Assembly: GCF_003258295.1 (NCBI RefSeq)
Contig: NZ_QKYN01000094.1
Span: forward strand, 1 to 51,968
Origin: Streptacidiphilus pinicola
Lineage (GTDB): Bacteria; Actinomycetota; Actinomycetes; Streptomycetales; Streptomycetaceae
Reading direction: 5' to 3'
DNA: 51,968 bases
Shown here: piece after piece, positions 41,938-51,055 of the stretch
How the letters are laid out: every line of letters begins with the position of its first letter
How positions within the stretch are numbered: the stretch's first letter is position 1
Made by a program: the position numbers and the translations under genes
The notes under the pieces: generated by a model
Told to the model about the DNA's origin: nothing
What the model saw: the letters and a program-made list of their open reading frames with translations, nothing else
Databases searched by the model: none

Positions 41938-43274
41938 TGCCGCAGTCCGCCGACGGTCGCTCGCCCGCCACTGCCGATCCCAGCGGCGCCGAGGCGGCGC
42001 GGCGGGCCGTCGAGGCCGTCTGGCGGATCGACTCCGCCCGGATCGTGGGCGCGCTGGCCCGCTACACCGGGGACTTCGAGCTCGCCGAGGACGTCGCCCA
42101 GGAGGCGCTCGCGGAGGCGCTGGTGGGCTGGGCGCGCGACGGGGAGCCGGCGAACCCGGTCGGCTGGCTGCTGGCGACCGGGCGACGTCGGGCGATCGAC
42201 GCCTTCCGGCGCCGCTCGGCCCGCGACGAGCGCTACGCGCTGCTGGGGCGCCGGCTCGCCGAGGGCGGAGCGAGCTCCGGCGCGGTCGAACCGCCCGAGC
42301 GGGCGGACGAACCGCCGTGGGACCCGGACCGCGTCGAGGACGACGTCCTCGCGCTGATCTTCATCGCCTGCCACCCGGTGCTCGCCCCGGAGGCGCGGGT
42401 CGCCCTGACGCTGCGTGCGGTGGGCGGGCTCTCGAGCGAGGAGATCGCGCGGGCGTTCCTGGTGCCCGTGCCGACGGTCCAGGCCCGGATCACCCGGGCC
42501 AAGAAGACGATCGCCGCGGCGGGGGTGCCGTTCGAGCTGCCACCGGCCGAGGAGCGCCGGGAGCGGCTCGGCGGCGTGCTGAGCGTGCTGTACGTGATCT
42601 TCACGGAGGGGTCCACGGCGACGTCCGGCGACGTGCTGCTGCGGACCGACCTGGCGTACGAGGCGATCCGGCTGGCCCGCATGCTGGCCGCGCTGCTGCC
42701 GGACGAGCCGGAGGTGCACGGGCTGCTCGCGCTGTGCGAGCTCACCGCCGCGCGCTTTCCGGCGCGGACCGGGCCGGACGGCGAGCCGGTGCTGCTGGAG
42801 GACCAGGACCGGCGGCGCTGGGACCACTCGGCGATCCGGCGCGGCCTGGCCGCGCTCGGCCGGGGCTCCGCGGCGGGCCGCGGCCTCGGCCCGTATGGAC
42901 TGCAGGCGGCGATCGCGGCCTGCCACGCGGTCGCTCCCTCGGTGACCGAGACCGACTGGGACCGGATCGTGCTGCTGTACGAGGCGCTGGGCCGGGTCGC
43001 GCCCTCGCCCGTGGTGGAGCTGAACCGCGCCGTCGCGGTCGCCATGGCGCAGGGGCCGCAGGCGGGGCTCGACCTGGTCGACGACCTGGCGGTCACCGGC
43101 CGCCTGTCGGGCTCGCACCTGCTGCCGACCGTCCGCGGGGAACTGCTGACCCGCCTCGGCCGCACCACCGAGGCCCGCACCGAACTCGAACTCGCCGCCC
43201 GCCTCTGCGGCAACGCGCGCGAACGCGCGGTGCTGCTCCGCAAGGCCGCCGCGCTGTCGGCCGACCGGCGCTGA
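41937..43274 (+). CDS. ECF42-group RNA polymerase sigma factor
   Basis: A 445-residue sigma factor, far longer than usual ECF sigmas (about 200). Region 2 is ARIVGALARYTGDFELAEDV and LATGRRRAIDAFRRRS; region 4 is ALTLRAVGGLSSEEIARAF, with VPVPTVQARITRAKKTI as the recognition helix. The C-terminal extension of about 250 residues is a TPR-like helical domain (LHGLLALCELTAARF-type helices, NRAVAVAMAQGPQAGLDLVD) that replaces an anti-sigma factor as regulator. DGPF association and length define group ECF42. The signal is unknown. Confidence 0.93.
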   Translation: MPQSADGRSPATADPSGAEAARRAVEAVWRIDSARIVGALARYTGDFELAEDVAQEALAEALVGWARDGEPANPVGWLLATGRRRAIDAFRRRSARDERYALLGRRLAEGGASSGAVEPPERADEPPWDPDRVEDDVLALIFIACHPVLAPEARVALTLRAVGGLSSEEIARAFLVPVPTVQARITRAKKTIAAAGVPFELPPAEERRERLGGVLSVLYVIFTEGSTATSGDVLLRTDLAYEAIRLARMLAALLPDEPEVHGLLALCELTAARFPARTGPDGEPVLLEDQDRRRWDHSAIRRGLAALGRGSAAGRGLGPYGLQAAIAACHAVAPSVTETDWDRIVLLYEALGRVAPSPVVELNRAVAVAMAQGPQAGLDLVDDLAVTGRLSGSHLLPTVRGELLTRLGRTTEARTELELAARLCGNARERAVLLRKAAALSADRR

Positions 43275-43380
43275 CCCGAGCCTCCACCGCGCTGCCGCGG
43301 GACGGACGCGAAGCGCGCGCCCCCGCCGGTCCGCGTGGCCGGTGGCCGCGCTGCCGCAGGACGGGGCGGAGAACCCGCGC

Positions 43381-43400
43381 GGCCTCGGTCGTCCGAGGCC
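43381..43400. terminator. Terminator between the sigma factor and the convergent MFS gene
   Basis: GGCCTCGG-TCGT-CCGAGGCC is a perfect 8-bp stem with a 4-base loop between the stops at 43274 and 43476. Confidence 0.65.
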
Positions 43401-43475
43401 GGGGCTGGAGACGTACGGGCTGTGGCCTGCACGCCCCGGCCCCGGACGAGGCCCCTGTGGTGTCCGACGGTGCCG

Positions 43476-44867
43476 TCAGACGCGGACGGGCTTCCGCTCC
43501 GCCGTGCGCTCGCGCGCACGCTCGGCGGGGGCGTCCGCGGCGGCCTGTTGGAGGCCGACGCCGCGGGTCTCCTCCGCCCAGAGGGCGCTGACGAGGAGGC
43601 CGACGGCGGTCAGGCCGGCGGCCATCAGCATGGTCGGGCCGATGCCGAGGCCGGTCAGGGACATGGGCAGCAGGTAGGTGCCGACGGCCGCGCCGACGCG
43701 GCTGACCGAGGTGGCGAAGCCCACGGCCGTGGCGCGGACCGAGGTGGGGAACAGCTCGTTGGGGTAGGTCCAGTCGAGCACGTTCGGACCGCCGCACAGG
43801 AAGGCGTAGGCGCAGAGCGCGGCCAGGGCCAGCAGCGAGGGAGCGGTCGGCCAGACGCCGAGGAACATCAGCGGGACGATCATCAGCGCGAAGGACCAGA
43901 TGATCACCGGGCGACGGCCGCGGGTGTCGATGGCGCGCAGCGCCGGGTAGCAGCCGATCAGGAAGACCAGGCTGATCAGGCCGGTGCCGAGGGTGTCCAT
44001 CACGGTCCCGCCCGGCAGGCCGAAGGCGCCGAGGATGGCCGGGCCGAAGGTCAGCATCGCGAACAGCGGCGCGACCTGGCACAGGAAGAACAGGCCGCAG
44101 AAGAGCGTGCGGCGGCGGTAGCGCGCACTGAACAGCACCCGCAGCGAGCCCGCGTCCATGCGCTCGCTCTCGGCCGGCTCGCCGGCCAGCAGCTCGTCGA
44201 CGGTGACGTCCGCGTCGAGGTGACGGCGCACCAGTTCGACGGCCTCGTCGCCGCGGCCGTTGCGGGCCAGCCACAGCGGGGACTCCGGCGAACCGCGGCG
44301 GATCACCATGAAGAACGCGCACAGCACGGCGGGGCTGGCCAGCAGCCAGCGCCAACTGCCCTCGCCGCCCAGCTGGATGGAGACGTAGCCGACCACGTAG
44401 GCCAGCACCGAGCCCGCGTACCAGGCGATGATCTGCTGCCCGAGCAGGCGGCCGCGCTGCTTGACCGGCAGCCACTCCGCCAGCAGCGAGGTGGCGATCG
44501 GGTAGTCGGCGGCGACGGCCATGCCGAGGACCAGGCGCAGGGCGACGATCGCCCACACGTCGGTGACCCAGAAGGAGGCGATCGAGCAGGCGGTCATGAC
44601 CAGCAGGTCGGCGGTGTACATCACCTCCCGGCCGATCTTGTCCGTCAGGACGCCGAAGACCGCTCCGCCGAGGAACATCCCCAGCAGCGCGGCGGCGCCG
44701 ATCAGGCTCACCGCGCCGGTGCTGAGCTTCAGCTGCGGCTGCATGCCGATCAGGGCGACGCCGACGACGCTGAGGATGTATCCGTCCAGCAGCGGTCCGC
44801 CGGAGCAGGCGAAGGCGAGGCGGCGGTGGAACGCCGTATAGGGGGCGTTGTCGATGACCGTGGACAT
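43476..44867 (-). CDS. MFS transporter, sugar-porter/metabolite:proton symporter type
   Basis: A 463-residue 12-helix permease. Motifs typical of this branch are GVLTDKIGREVMYTADLLVM between helices 2 and 3, LGMAVAADYPIATSLLAEWL, ESPLWLARNGR in the central loop, and TYPNELFPTSVRATAVGFAT in the C-half. The substrate may be an organic acid or sugar; the sequence does not say. GAGGAGGCG sits before the ATG and overlaps the stop of a 25-codon frame. The C-terminal tail is charged. Confidence 0.9.
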   Translation of the reverse strand: MSTVIDNAPYTAFHRRLAFACSGGPLLDGYILSVVGVALIGMQPQLKLSTGAVSLIGAAALLGMFLGGAVFGVLTDKIGREVMYTADLLVMTACSIASFWVTDVWAIVALRLVLGMAVAADYPIATSLLAEWLPVKQRGRLLGQQIIAWYAGSVLAYVVGYVSIQLGGEGSWRWLLASPAVLCAFFMVIRRGSPESPLWLARNGRGDEAVELVRRHLDADVTVDELLAGEPAESERMDAGSLRVLFSARYRRRTLFCGLFFLCQVAPLFAMLTFGPAILGAFGLPGGTVMDTLGTGLISLVFLIGCYPALRAIDTRGRRPVIIWSFALMIVPLMFLGVWPTAPSLLALAALCAYAFLCGGPNVLDWTYPNELFPTSVRATAVGFATSVSRVGAAVGTYLLPMSLTGLGIGPTMLMAAGLTAVGLLVSALWAEETRGVGLQQAAADAPAERARERTAERKPVRV

Positions 44868-44877
44868 GGGCGCCTCC

Positions 44878-44955
44878 TCAGTCGACCACCTCGTCAGGGA
44901 AGACGACGGGGACGGCGCCGACGGCGGTCGTCAGGGTCTCGGCAGGGGTGTTCAT
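44878..44955 (-). CDS. Possible 25-residue leader peptide or gene remnant before the MFS gene
   Basis: The frame encodes MNTPAETLTTAVGAVPVVFP and DEVVD. Its stop is part of the ribosome site of the MFS gene (TGAGGAGG), which would couple the two. The start has only a weak ribosome site. It could be a leader peptide, the N-terminus of a deleted protein, or chance. The 240-base gap to 45106 also holds TTGACATGTGCAA (45000-45012), a near-palindrome that may be regulatory. Confidence 0.3.
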   Translation of the reverse strand: MNTPAETLTTAVGAVPVVFPDEVVD

Positions 44956-45106
44956 GGTGCAGACAGGGCTTTCTTCCGGGGAGGCACAGCAGCACTCGAT
45001 TGACATGTGCAACCGCTTAACTGTTCTTCATCCTGCGCACATATCGGGACATCATGTCAAGGCAGCCCGACATGGACACCCGCCAAGATGTCCCGGCACG
45101 GCCGCC

Positions 45107-46462
45107 TCATGCACCGTTCGTTCGTCCACGTCTGGCCAGCCCGAGAACGGCGAGGGCCAGAGCCGTCACGACCACCAGGACCAGGCCACCGGCGGCGAGT
45201 GAGGCCAGGGTGCCGAAGACCGCCACCCCGAGGGCCGTACCGGACATGCGCGCCGCGTTCAGGGCTCCCTGTCCGGTGGCGGAGTACTCCAGCGGCGTCG
45301 CCGCGGACATGTCAGCGATGCAGGCGGGGATGGCGAGCGGGGAGCCCGCGCCGATCAGCAGCTCGACGGCGAAGACCGTCCACAGCGAGGTGGGGCCGAC
45401 GAGCAGCACGGCGCCGCCGAGCAGGTCGAGCACGAAGCCCGCGAACATCACCGGGCGGGCGCCGAACCGGACCACCAGACGGCCGGTGAGCATCGGGACG
45501 AACGCGACCGGGACCGTCATCGGCAGGAAGAGCAGCCCGGCCTCGAACGCGGACAGGGCGCGGGTGCCGACCATCCACTGCGTCAGCGTGTAGAGGATGC
45601 CGTAGTAGACCAGCTGCGACACCACCGCGACGACGAGGTCCACCCGCACCCGGCCCAGCCGCAGCAGCGCGGCGGGCAGCATCGGGGCCTCGGCCCGGCG
45701 CTCCACGAGGAACAGCGCCACGACGGCGGTCAGCGCGACGGCGAGGGCGACGACCGGTGTCGGGTGGCCCCAGCCGTCGTCGCCGCCGTTGATCAGGCCG
45801 TAGGTGAGGGCGACCAGGCCGACGACGGAGAGCAGCAGACCGGGCAGGTCCAGGGGCTTGGCGGCGCCGGCCCGGTGCGCGCTGAGCCCGCCGGAGACGA
45901 GCAGCGCCAGGACCGCGATGACCGGGTTCACGAGGAAGACCCAGCGCCAGCCACCGGCCGCCACGAGCGCGCCGCCGAGGACCGGCCCGGCGGCGATGCC
46001 GAGGCCGGTGACGGCCACCAGCGTGCCGATCTTCTGCTGCCGGACCCGGGTCTCCGGGTGGAGCGCGGCGAGCAACGCCATCGAGGCGGGCACCAGCCCG
46101 GCCGCCGGCACGCCGAGCAGGGCGCGCCCGGCGATCAGCACGCCCGCGTTCGGGGCCGCGGCGCACAGGACCGAGAAGACCGCGAACAGCGCGAGCGCCG
46201 CCTGGTAGACCCGGCGCGGCCCCCAGCGGTCGGCGACCGAGCCGACGGCGAGCACGAGACCGGCGAGTGTGACCGTGTAGGCGTCGACGGTCCACGGCAG
46301 CGAGGCGGCGGAGGCGTGGAGGTCGTGGCGCATGTCGGGCAGCGCCACGTTGAGGATGGTGGCGTCCATGGCGATCATGAAGTTTCCTGCGGCCACGCCG
46401 GCGAACTTCGTGCCCGTACGCTGCCGGGCCGAAGCCTCGGAAAGGGAGAGTGCGGTAGTCAT
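45107..46462 (-). CDS. MFS drug transporter, DHA2/EmrB-like
   Basis: A 451-residue multidrug-type permease. Family motifs are NFMIAMDATILNVALPDM in helix 1, SVADRWGPRRVYQAALAL in the A loop and GVPAAGLVPASMALLAALHP; helices continue to GLVLVVVTALALAVLGLA. DHA2 members often have 14 helices; about 12-14 fit here. It likely exports a hydrophobic compound with proton antiport. It is divergent from a LysR gene, and an 18-bp palindrome lies between them. Confidence 0.9.
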   Translation of the reverse strand: MTTALSLSEASARQRTGTKFAGVAAGNFMIAMDATILNVALPDMRHDLHASAASLPWTVDAYTVTLAGLVLAVGSVADRWGPRRVYQAALALFAVFSVLCAAAPNAGVLIAGRALLGVPAAGLVPASMALLAALHPETRVRQQKIGTLVAVTGLGIAAGPVLGGALVAAGGWRWVFLVNPVIAVLALLVSGGLSAHRAGAAKPLDLPGLLLSVVGLVALTYGLINGGDDGWGHPTPVVALAVALTAVVALFLVERRAEAPMLPAALLRLGRVRVDLVVAVVSQLVYYGILYTLTQWMVGTRALSAFEAGLLFLPMTVPVAFVPMLTGRLVVRFGARPVMFAGFVLDLLGGAVLLVGPTSLWTVFAVELLIGAGSPLAIPACIADMSAATPLEYSATGQGALNAARMSGTALGVAVFGTLASLAAGGLVLVVVTALALAVLGLARRGRTNGA

Positions 46463-46507
46463 GGCCGCATCCTGATCCGGGCGCCGAGCGGGTCGCCAGG
46501 CCGGAAT

Positions 46508-46525
46508 TCCGATGGCGCCATCGGA
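46508..46525. promoter_or_regulatory. 18-bp palindrome between DHA2 exporter and LysR gene
   Basis: TCCGATGGCGCCATCGGA is a perfect palindrome, 46 bases from each start codon (46462 and 46571). The arm TCCGAT recurs at 46529-46534. This is the expected place for the LysR regulator to bind and control both itself and the exporter. Confidence 0.75.
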
Positions 46526-46570
46526 GAATCCGATACCCCCGTCGTCCGAGGCCGTGACAGACTCCGGGGC

Positions 46571-47476
46571 ATGGATCTGCGCTATCTCACGGCGTTCACC
46601 GCGGTCGCCGAGACCGGCGGAATCAGCGCCGCCGCCGACCGCTTGGGCTACGCCCAGTCCACCCTGAGCATGCAGGTGCGGCGCCTGGAGGACGAGTTGG
46701 GCGCGCAACTGCTGCGCCGCACCAGCACCGGCGCGCAACTGACGGACGCGGGCAAGCGCCTGCTGCCCTACGCGCTGCAGGCCACCGAGCTCGCCGAGCG
46801 GATGCGCCACGCCGTCCGCAAGGCCACCCCGCGGCTGCGGGTCGGCGCCCTGGAGTCGCTCGCGGACGAGTGGCTGGCGCAGGTGCTGACGGCCTACCAG
46901 AACTCAGGCTGCCGTCGGGAGTTGCTCCTCACCGTCGCCCCGCGCGAGCAGCTGCTCGGCGACCTCGCGGCGGACCGGCTCGACCTGGTCTTCGTCTACG
47001 ACAACGGCACGATCCCGGACACGCCGTACACGGCGGTGGACGAGGAACAGTTCGTCCTCGTCGCAGCGCCGGAACACCCCCTCGCGAAAATCGACAGCCC
47101 GAGCGCGGCGGACCTCTTCGCCGCGGAGTTCCTGGTGGTCGAGCGCGGCTGCACCTCGGAACTCCTCTACCGCCGCTACGGGCGCGCGCTGACCTGCGAC
47201 ACCCGGGTCGGCATGACCACCGGCTCCCTCGCCGCGCTGCGCCGCATGGTCACCCTCGGCCGCGGCATCGCCCTGCTGCCGCGCACCGCCGTCCGCGCCG
47301 AACTCGCCGCCGGCGACCTGGTCCGCATCGACCCCGGTCTGGATCCCTCCGGGCGGATCCCCGTCCTTGCCCGCTGGCAGGCCGGGCGCGAGGAGCTCGT
47401 CGCGCCCCTGGTCGACGTGGCGCGTGGCCGGGTCGGCGGGGCGGTCGGCGCGTCGGCGGGCGGGGCCGCGGCATGA
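46571..47476 (+). CDS. LysR-family transcriptional regulator
   Basis: A 301-residue LysR protein. The winged helix is MDLRYLTAFTAVAETGGISA and AQSTLSMQVRRLEDELGAQL; the effector domain begins PRLRVGALESLADEWLAQVL and includes GRGIALLPRTAVRAELAAGD. It probably activates the divergent DHA2 exporter when its co-inducer is present. Its stop overlaps the GNAT start (ATGA), so regulator and acetyltransferase are co-translated. A toxic compound that is both acetylated and exported would explain this set. Confidence 0.92.
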   Translation: MDLRYLTAFTAVAETGGISAAADRLGYAQSTLSMQVRRLEDELGAQLLRRTSTGAQLTDAGKRLLPYALQATELAERMRHAVRKATPRLRVGALESLADEWLAQVLTAYQNSGCRRELLLTVAPREQLLGDLAADRLDLVFVYDNGTIPDTPYTAVDEEQFVLVAAPEHPLAKIDSPSAADLFAAEFLVVERGCTSELLYRRYGRALTCDTRVGMTTGSLAALRRMVTLGRGIALLPRTAVRAELAAGDLVRIDPGLDPSGRIPVLARWQAGREELVAPLVDVARGRVGGAVGASAGGAAA

Positions 47477-48207
47477 ACCGCGACGACACCGTGCCCGACA
47501 CCGCCGATCCCGACGAGGCTGTTCCCGACGACGCCGTGCTCGACGATCCGGTGGGCGCGTCGCTGCGCGGTCGCCACGCCCACCTCGCCCGTCGGCTGGG
47601 CCGGGTCGCCACCTACCAGCCCGAGGTGGCCACCTTCTCCGCGCTGCCCGCCGACGCGGACGAACAGGACTGGCACGACCTCGCGAAGCTGCTCGGGCCG
47701 GGTGCGTTCGCCGACCTGTTCAGCAGCCCGGCGACGCCCCCCAAGGACTGGGAGCCGGTGTTCACCCTGGAGGGCCGTCAGCTCGTCTGGTCGCGTCCCG
47801 CGCCGTCGCCCCTCCCCGCCCAGGCGGTCGAGCTGGGCGCGTCGAACGTTCCCGAGATGCTCGACCTGGTCGCCAAAGCCCGGCCCGGCCCGTTCTGGCC
47901 GCGCACCCACGAGCTCGGCACCTACCTCGGCATCCGCGACGCCGACGGCGCGCTCGTGGCCATGGCCGGCCAGCGACTGCGCCCGCCGGGCTGGACGGAG
48001 ATCAGCGCCGTCTGCACCGCGCCCGAGGCACGCGGCCGGGGCCACGCCGCCCTCCTGGTCACCGCGCTCGTCGCCCGCGCCGTGGCCCGGGGCGAGCGCC
48101 CGTTCCTGCACGTGGCCGAGACGAACACCGGCGCGATCGCCCTGTACGAGCGGCTCGGCTTCGAGACCCGCAAGCCGGTGACCTTCCGGGGCTTCCGCAC
48201 CCCGTAG
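47473..48207 (+). CDS. GNAT-family acetyltransferase (FR47-like) with N-terminal extension
   Basis: A 244-residue protein. The first 25 residues are an acidic disordered tail (DDTVPDTADPDEAVPDD). Residues about 30-130 form an extra domain, and the GNAT core (about 135-240) has LGIRDADGALVAMAGQRL, EISAVCTAPEARGRGHAALL for acetyl-CoA binding and NTGAIALYERLGFETRKPVT. FR47-like members acetylate varied amines. The ATGA overlap ties it to the LysR gene. Substrate unknown. Confidence 0.85.
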   Translation: MNRDDTVPDTADPDEAVPDDAVLDDPVGASLRGRHAHLARRLGRVATYQPEVATFSALPADADEQDWHDLAKLLGPGAFADLFSSPATPPKDWEPVFTLEGRQLVWSRPAPSPLPAQAVELGASNVPEMLDLVAKARPGPFWPRTHELGTYLGIRDADGALVAMAGQRLRPPGWTEISAVCTAPEARGRGHAALLVTALVARAVARGERPFLHVAETNTGAIALYERLGFETRKPVTFRGFRTP

Positions 48208-48259
48208 CGGCTCGGCAGGTCAGCGGCTCTGTACGCAACCGGCTCGGCAGGTCAACGGC
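48208..48259. repeat. 20-bp direct repeat at the 3' end of hrpB
   Basis: CGGCTCGGCAGGTCARCGGC occurs at 48208-48227 and 48240-48259 (19 of 20 bases identical), 32 bp apart. The second copy contains the hrpB stop. It looks like a small tandem duplication. Confidence 0.7.
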
Positions 48260-50846
48260 GCGGGTTCGCGCGGCGGGTGGGTTCGGCGACGGTGGGGTCC
48301 TCCGGCCAGGGGTGGCGGGGGTAGCGGCCGCGGAGGTCCGCGCGGACGGCGCGGTAGCCCTCGCGCCAGAAGGAGGCCAGATCGGCCGTGACCGCGGCCG
48401 GGCGTCCCGCCGGGGAGAGCAGATGGATCGTCAGCGGGACGCGCCCGTCGGCGAGTCGGGGCGCGGCCTGCCAGCCGAACAGCTCCTGGAGCTTGACGGC
48501 CAGCACGGGCTGGTCGGCGGAGTAGTCGACGCGGATCCGCGAGCCGGTGGGGACGGTGATCCGCTCGGGGGCCAGCTCGTCGAGGCGTCCGGCCGCGCCG
48601 GAGGCCCAGGGCAGCAGCCGGGTCAGGGCGGTCGTGGTGGGGATGCGCTCCAGGTCGGCCCGCCGTGCGGCACGGGACAGTTCGGGCTCCAGCCAGTCCT
48701 CGGCCCGCTCCAGCAGCGAGCGGTCGTCGACCGCCGGCCATGGATCGCCGAGCACGCGGTGCAGGAAGGCTAGCCGCTGCCGCAGCCCGGTGGCCTCGGC
48801 CGACCAGGTCAGCAGCTCGCCGACGCCCTCGGCGGCCAGCCCCTCCCACAGGGCCGCCCGCAGCAGCGCCCGGTCCGGCGCGCCCAGCGGCCTGGCCGCC
48901 AACTCGACGGCGCCGAGCGACTCGACGCGGCGTGCCGCCACGTCGCCGCGGCGCGAACCCGGGGGCACGGCCCAGCGCACTTCCTCACGGTCCGTCAGCA
49001 GCGGTGCCGCACAGCGCCGGGCGGTGGCCTCGTCGGTCACGGCGCCCAACTGGACGCGGGCCGAAGGGGATCCGGCGGGGCGGTCGGCGACGGCCACGGC
49101 GATCCACTCCGCGCCGGAGAGCGCGGAACCGGCCCCCGTCTCCGCGGCGGTCCCGGAGGCCATCAGATAGACGGCCGCGGCGCCGGGCTCCGGCTTCGGG
49201 CCGCGCGCCCTGGCGATCCGCTCGGGGAAGGCCAGCCCCACGACCAGTCCGGCGGCTTCGGCGTCGCCGACCCGCTGCGGCGGGTCCTCGGCGTCCGGGT
49301 GCCGACGCAACCGCCGGACCTCGTCCCGCCAACGCGCGGCGTACGCCGCGTACGGGTCGGCGCCCTGCCGCACCGCGCGCCGGACGGCGGCCAGGTCGTC
49401 GCCGAGCCCCCGCGGCGGCTCCTCGGAGAGCAGCGCCACCAGCTCCGCCGCCTGGCGCTCGCCGACGAGCGGCGCCCCGTCGAGCAGCGCGCGGCCGAGC
49501 CGCGGATGCAGGCCGGTGCGGGCGATGCGGGTGCCGCGGCCGGTGGCCCGGCCTTCGGCGTCGAGCGCGCCCAGGGCGGTCAGCGTCGTCGTCGCGGCGG
49601 CCAGCGCCCCGGCCGGCGGCGCGTCGGGCAGGACGAGGCCGTGTCCGCCCGGTGCGCCCCAACAGGCCACCTGCAGGGCGAAGGACGTGAGGTCGGCCTG
49701 CATGATCTCCGGCGCGGGCAGCGCGCGGGCCAGCGCGTCCTCGGCCTCGGCCCAGCAGCGGTAGACCGCGCCGGGCGCCTCCCGGCCCGCGCGTCCGGCG
49801 CGCTGCCGGCCGGTCGCCCGCGAGGACCGCACGGTGACCAGCCCGGCCAGTCCCCGGGCGTGGTCGGTGCGGGGCTCGCGCGACAGCCCGCAGTCCACGA
49901 CGCTGCGCACCCCGGGCACGGTCAGCGAGGACTCGGCGACGGAGGTCGCGAGCACCACCCGGCGTCGCGGGCCCGCGGCGAGCGCCGCGTCCTGCACGGC
50001 CCGGTCGGCGCGCCCGTGCAGCTGCAGGACGTCGACGGAGTCCCGCAGGCCGCCGAGCAGTCCGGCCACCCGGCCGATCTCGCCCGCACCGGGGAGGAAG
50101 CACAGCACGTCGCCCTCGCGCTCGCGCAGGGCGCGCCGCAAGGTCGCTGCGACGTGCTCCAACAGGGCCGGGTCCGTCCGCAGACCCTGCGGCGGCCGGA
50201 CGGGTCGGGGCGGCGGCGACCAGACCACCTCGACGGGGTGCTGGATGCCGTGCGCCTCGACGACGGGCGCGGGCCCGTCGCCGGGCTCCTCACTGCCCGC
50301 TTCGCCACCGAGCAGCCGGGACCAGGCGGCGGTGTCGGAGGTCGCGGAGGCGCAGACGAGCTGGAGCTCGGGGCGCAGCGCGGCCCGGGCGTCGAGCAGG
50401 AAGGCCAGCGCGGTGTCCGCGTCCAGGTGCCGCTCGTGGCACTCGTCCAGCAGGACGAGGTCGACCCCGGCGAGCTCCTGGTCCCGCTGCAGCCGCTGCA
50501 GCAGCACCCCGGTGGTGACCACCTCGACCACGGTGTCCGGACCGACCCGCCGCTCCCCGCGCACGGTGAACCCGACCCGCTCGCCGACGGGTTCGCCCAG
50601 CAGCCAGGCCATCCGCCGCGCGGCGGCCCGCACCGCGAGCCGCCGCGGCTCGGCGACCAGCACCCGCCGCACCGGCCCTCCGTCCACCAGCCCGGCCACC
50701 AGACCGGCGAGCGCGAGCGGCACCAGCGTCGTCTTGCCCGTCCCGGGCGGCGCCGCCAGCACGGCGGCCCCGCGCTGCTCCAGCGCGCGCTGCAGCGGAC
50801 GGACGGCACTACGGACGGGCAGGTCGAGCCAGGCGGGGTTCACCAC
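48252..50846 (-). CDS. hrpB: ATP-dependent helicase HrpB
   Basis: An 864-residue DEAH-type helicase. Motif I is AAPPGTGKTTLVPLALAG, motif II (DEAH position) is DLVLLDECHERHLDADTALA, motif III SATSDTAAW and motif VI RATGRQRAGRAGREAPG; after the HA2-like region comes the HrpB-specific C-terminal domain (TVPTGSRIRVDYSADQPVLA, VKLQELFGWQAAPRLADG, HLLSPAGRPAAVTADLASFW). Length and C-terminus match HrpB rather than HrpA. It is an RNA helicase of poorly defined function. It stands alone. Confidence 0.96.
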   Translation of the reverse strand: MVNPAWLDLPVRSAVRPLQRALEQRGAAVLAAPPGTGKTTLVPLALAGLVAGLVDGGPVRRVLVAEPRRLAVRAAARRMAWLLGEPVGERVGFTVRGERRVGPDTVVEVVTTGVLLQRLQRDQELAGVDLVLLDECHERHLDADTALAFLLDARAALRPELQLVCASATSDTAAWSRLLGGEAGSEEPGDGPAPVVEAHGIQHPVEVVWSPPPRPVRPPQGLRTDPALLEHVAATLRRALREREGDVLCFLPGAGEIGRVAGLLGGLRDSVDVLQLHGRADRAVQDAALAAGPRRRVVLATSVAESSLTVPGVRSVVDCGLSREPRTDHARGLAGLVTVRSSRATGRQRAGRAGREAPGAVYRCWAEAEDALARALPAPEIMQADLTSFALQVACWGAPGGHGLVLPDAPPAGALAAATTTLTALGALDAEGRATGRGTRIARTGLHPRLGRALLDGAPLVGERQAAELVALLSEEPPRGLGDDLAAVRRAVRQGADPYAAYAARWRDEVRRLRRHPDAEDPPQRVGDAEAAGLVVGLAFPERIARARGPKPEPGAAAVYLMASGTAAETGAGSALSGAEWIAVAVADRPAGSPSARVQLGAVTDEATARRCAAPLLTDREEVRWAVPPGSRRGDVAARRVESLGAVELAARPLGAPDRALLRAALWEGLAAEGVGELLTWSAEATGLRQRLAFLHRVLGDPWPAVDDRSLLERAEDWLEPELSRAARRADLERIPTTTALTRLLPWASGAAGRLDELAPERITVPTGSRIRVDYSADQPVLAVKLQELFGWQAAPRLADGRVPLTIHLLSPAGRPAAVTADLASFWREGYRAVRADLRGRYPRHPWPEDPTVAEPTRRANPRR

Positions 50847-50916
50847 GGCAGTCTCCCTGATCAGCGCCCACGACGGCGAACACGGCCCGCCGTCGTCCGT
50901 GGCGCCGAGCCCCGGA

Positions 50917-50944
50917 TTGGTCTAGACGATATTGGTCTAGACCC
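50917..50944 (+). promoter_or_regulatory. Tandem DasR-type (dre) / chitinase-promoter direct repeat
   Basis: TTGGTCTAGAC occurs twice (50917-50927 and 50932-50942), 15 bp apart. Each copy holds the palindromic core GTCTAGAC and differs by one base from the 12-bp dre core TGGTCTAGACCA. TTGACG (50946-50951) just downstream may be the -35. Streptomycete chitinase genes carry such paired repeats over their promoter, and DasR, the GlcNAc regulator, binds this type of site. Confidence 0.85.
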
Positions 50945-51055
50945 CTTGACGCCCACTCAAAAGGTCCGATTCACTGGCCCGCAGTGCCGGCGGGTGTACA
51001 TGCCATGCCCGCCCGCCGCTCCTCCCCCGCACCTTGCCCGGAAGGGAGCACGACC

